From Campylobacterales bacterium (GTDB lineage: Bacteria > Campylobacterota > Campylobacteria > Campylobacterales > Arcobacteraceae), in assembly GCA_027064245.1 (NCBI GenBank), contig JAMOPZ010000003.1:1-23736 (forward strand): a stretch of DNA of 23,736 nt. Reading direction: 5' to 3'. A program made the position numbers and the translations under genes. Positions 23,156-23,736 of this stretch are shown in pieces (within the stretch, counting starts at the first letter, position 1; every line of letters starts with the position of its first letter). Below the pieces are notes generated by a model. The model worked only from the letters and a program-made list of their open reading frames with translations. It was not told the DNA's origin and ran no database searches.

Positions 23156-23736
23156 TTATCGTAATTTATATATAATTTTTAAAGTAAGTTTAAATGATTT
23201 AATAAAAATATTTTTAGGTGGTGTTAATGGGAAGCTGTTTTTTATAGCTTTTTTTATAGATTTATAAAATATTTTTTTACCATCTAATATATCTATGTTA
23301 AGTAATTTTCCATCTTTAGAAACAGTAAATTGTACTTTTATAATACCTTGAATACCTCTTCTTACTGCTTTTTTTGGATATTTTTTATTTTGATTTATTG
23401 TTTGTTTTATTAGAGTGAAATATTTTTGTTTTTTTAACTCTTTTTGTTTATTATCTTTTTTGGATACTCCTACTTTGCTATTTGATTTTACTTTTTTTAT
23501 TTGTGATTTATGAATAAATGGTTGCTCTTTTTTTATAGGTTTAATTTTTTCTACTATTTTCTTAGCTTGTTTTTTAATTACATTTTTTGGAACTATTTTT
23601 TTTATTGTTTTTTTTATAACTTTCTTTGGTTTTGTAATTTTTTTAAGTTTAGGTTTAGGTGTTGGCTTCTTTTTAATCATTTTTTTCTTTATTTTTTTCT
23701 TTATTATTTTCTTTATTATTTTCTTCTTTGGTTTTT
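23156..23736 (-). CDS. TonB/TolA-type energy-transducing protein, N-terminus outside window
   Basis: The visible part has a long Lys/Pro/Ile-rich spacer and a C-terminal TonB domain: LIKQTINQNKKYPKKAVRRG, then IQGIIKVQFTVSKDGKLLNI, IFYKSIKKAIKNSFPLTPP and the final strand LTLKIIYKLR. The YP and the beta-strand ending are typical of TonB; TolA in this phylum can carry a similar domain. An ATG at 23680 is not the true start: the frame stays open for 18 more codons to the window edge, with the same repetitive Lys/Ile composition, and the essential N-terminal membrane anchor is not yet reached. It should bridge the periplasm, powered by an ExbB-ExbD or TolQ-TolR complex. DNA at about 23681-23720 is made of near-repeats of ATAATAAAGAAA. 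Confidence 0.85.
   Translation of the reverse strand, partial: KPKKKIIKKIIKKKIKKKMIKKKPTPKPKLKKITKPKKVIKKTIKKIVPKNVIKKQAKKIVEKIKPIKKEQPFIHKSQIKKVKSNSKVGVSKKDNKQKELKKQKYFTLIKQTINQNKKYPKKAVRRGIQGIIKVQFTVSKDGKLLNIDILDGKKIFYKSIKKAIKNSFPLTPPKNIFIKSFKLTLKIIYKLR

Noticed and set aside
1..23736. CRISPR array, insertion sequence, prophage, tRNA or rRNA gene
   Set aside because: I saw no regularly spaced repeats, transposase or integrase genes, or cloverleaf-like segments; almost all of the window is occupied by recognised genes.

Overview
The window is A+T-rich chromosomal DNA with tightly packed genes. It most likely comes from a Campylobacterota (epsilonproteobacterial) organism, probably of the Arcobacter group. 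Reasons: the gene pairs gatB-gpsA, rpsT-prfA, clpS-clpA and DUF507-carA, and the block tolB-pal-cpoB-slyD-fabD-mtnN, match orders I remember from Campylobacter; release factor 1 carries the GGQC variant that I recall from Campylobacter; and proteins are rich in Lys, Ile and Asn. The genus is an inference.

Layout. At 1-255 (+) is the 3' end of a flagellin gene, closed by a strong hairpin shared with the converging mtnN. From 6282 down to 389 (-) runs an envelope and housekeeping operon: tolB, pal, cpoB, slyD, fabD, two small secreted paralogues of unknown function, and mtnN. From 10766 down to 6364 (-) lie a CoA-binding protein, fabI, a structured intergenic element, lysA, murG and a compact APH-fold kinase, covering fatty-acid, diaminopimelate/lysine and peptidoglycan synthesis. 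From 16202 down to 10833 (-) lie gatB, gpsA, an unrecognised gene, clpS and clpA. A lone OmpR-type response regulator (16288-16929, -) follows rpsT-prfA (18411-16998, -). From 18582 to 23143 (+) runs hisZ, purA, a DUF507 gene, carA and uppP. A TonB/TolA-type protein (-), cut by the right edge, converges on uppP.

Most genes are ordinary housekeeping genes. The parts that deserve a second look are: the tandem secreted paralogues inserted between fabD and mtnN; the relatively G+C-rich, hairpin-rich element between fabI and lysA; the very lysine-rich, shortened kinase after murG; heptamer direct repeats two helical turns apart upstream of the orphan response regulator; and the separation of tolB-pal-cpoB from a TonB/TolA-like gene by about 17 kb on the same strand. 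I saw no tRNA, rRNA, CRISPR array, insertion sequence or prophage. No gene-free stretch exceeds 300 bases; the longest is about 170 bases, between rpsT and hisZ, and holds divergent promoters.
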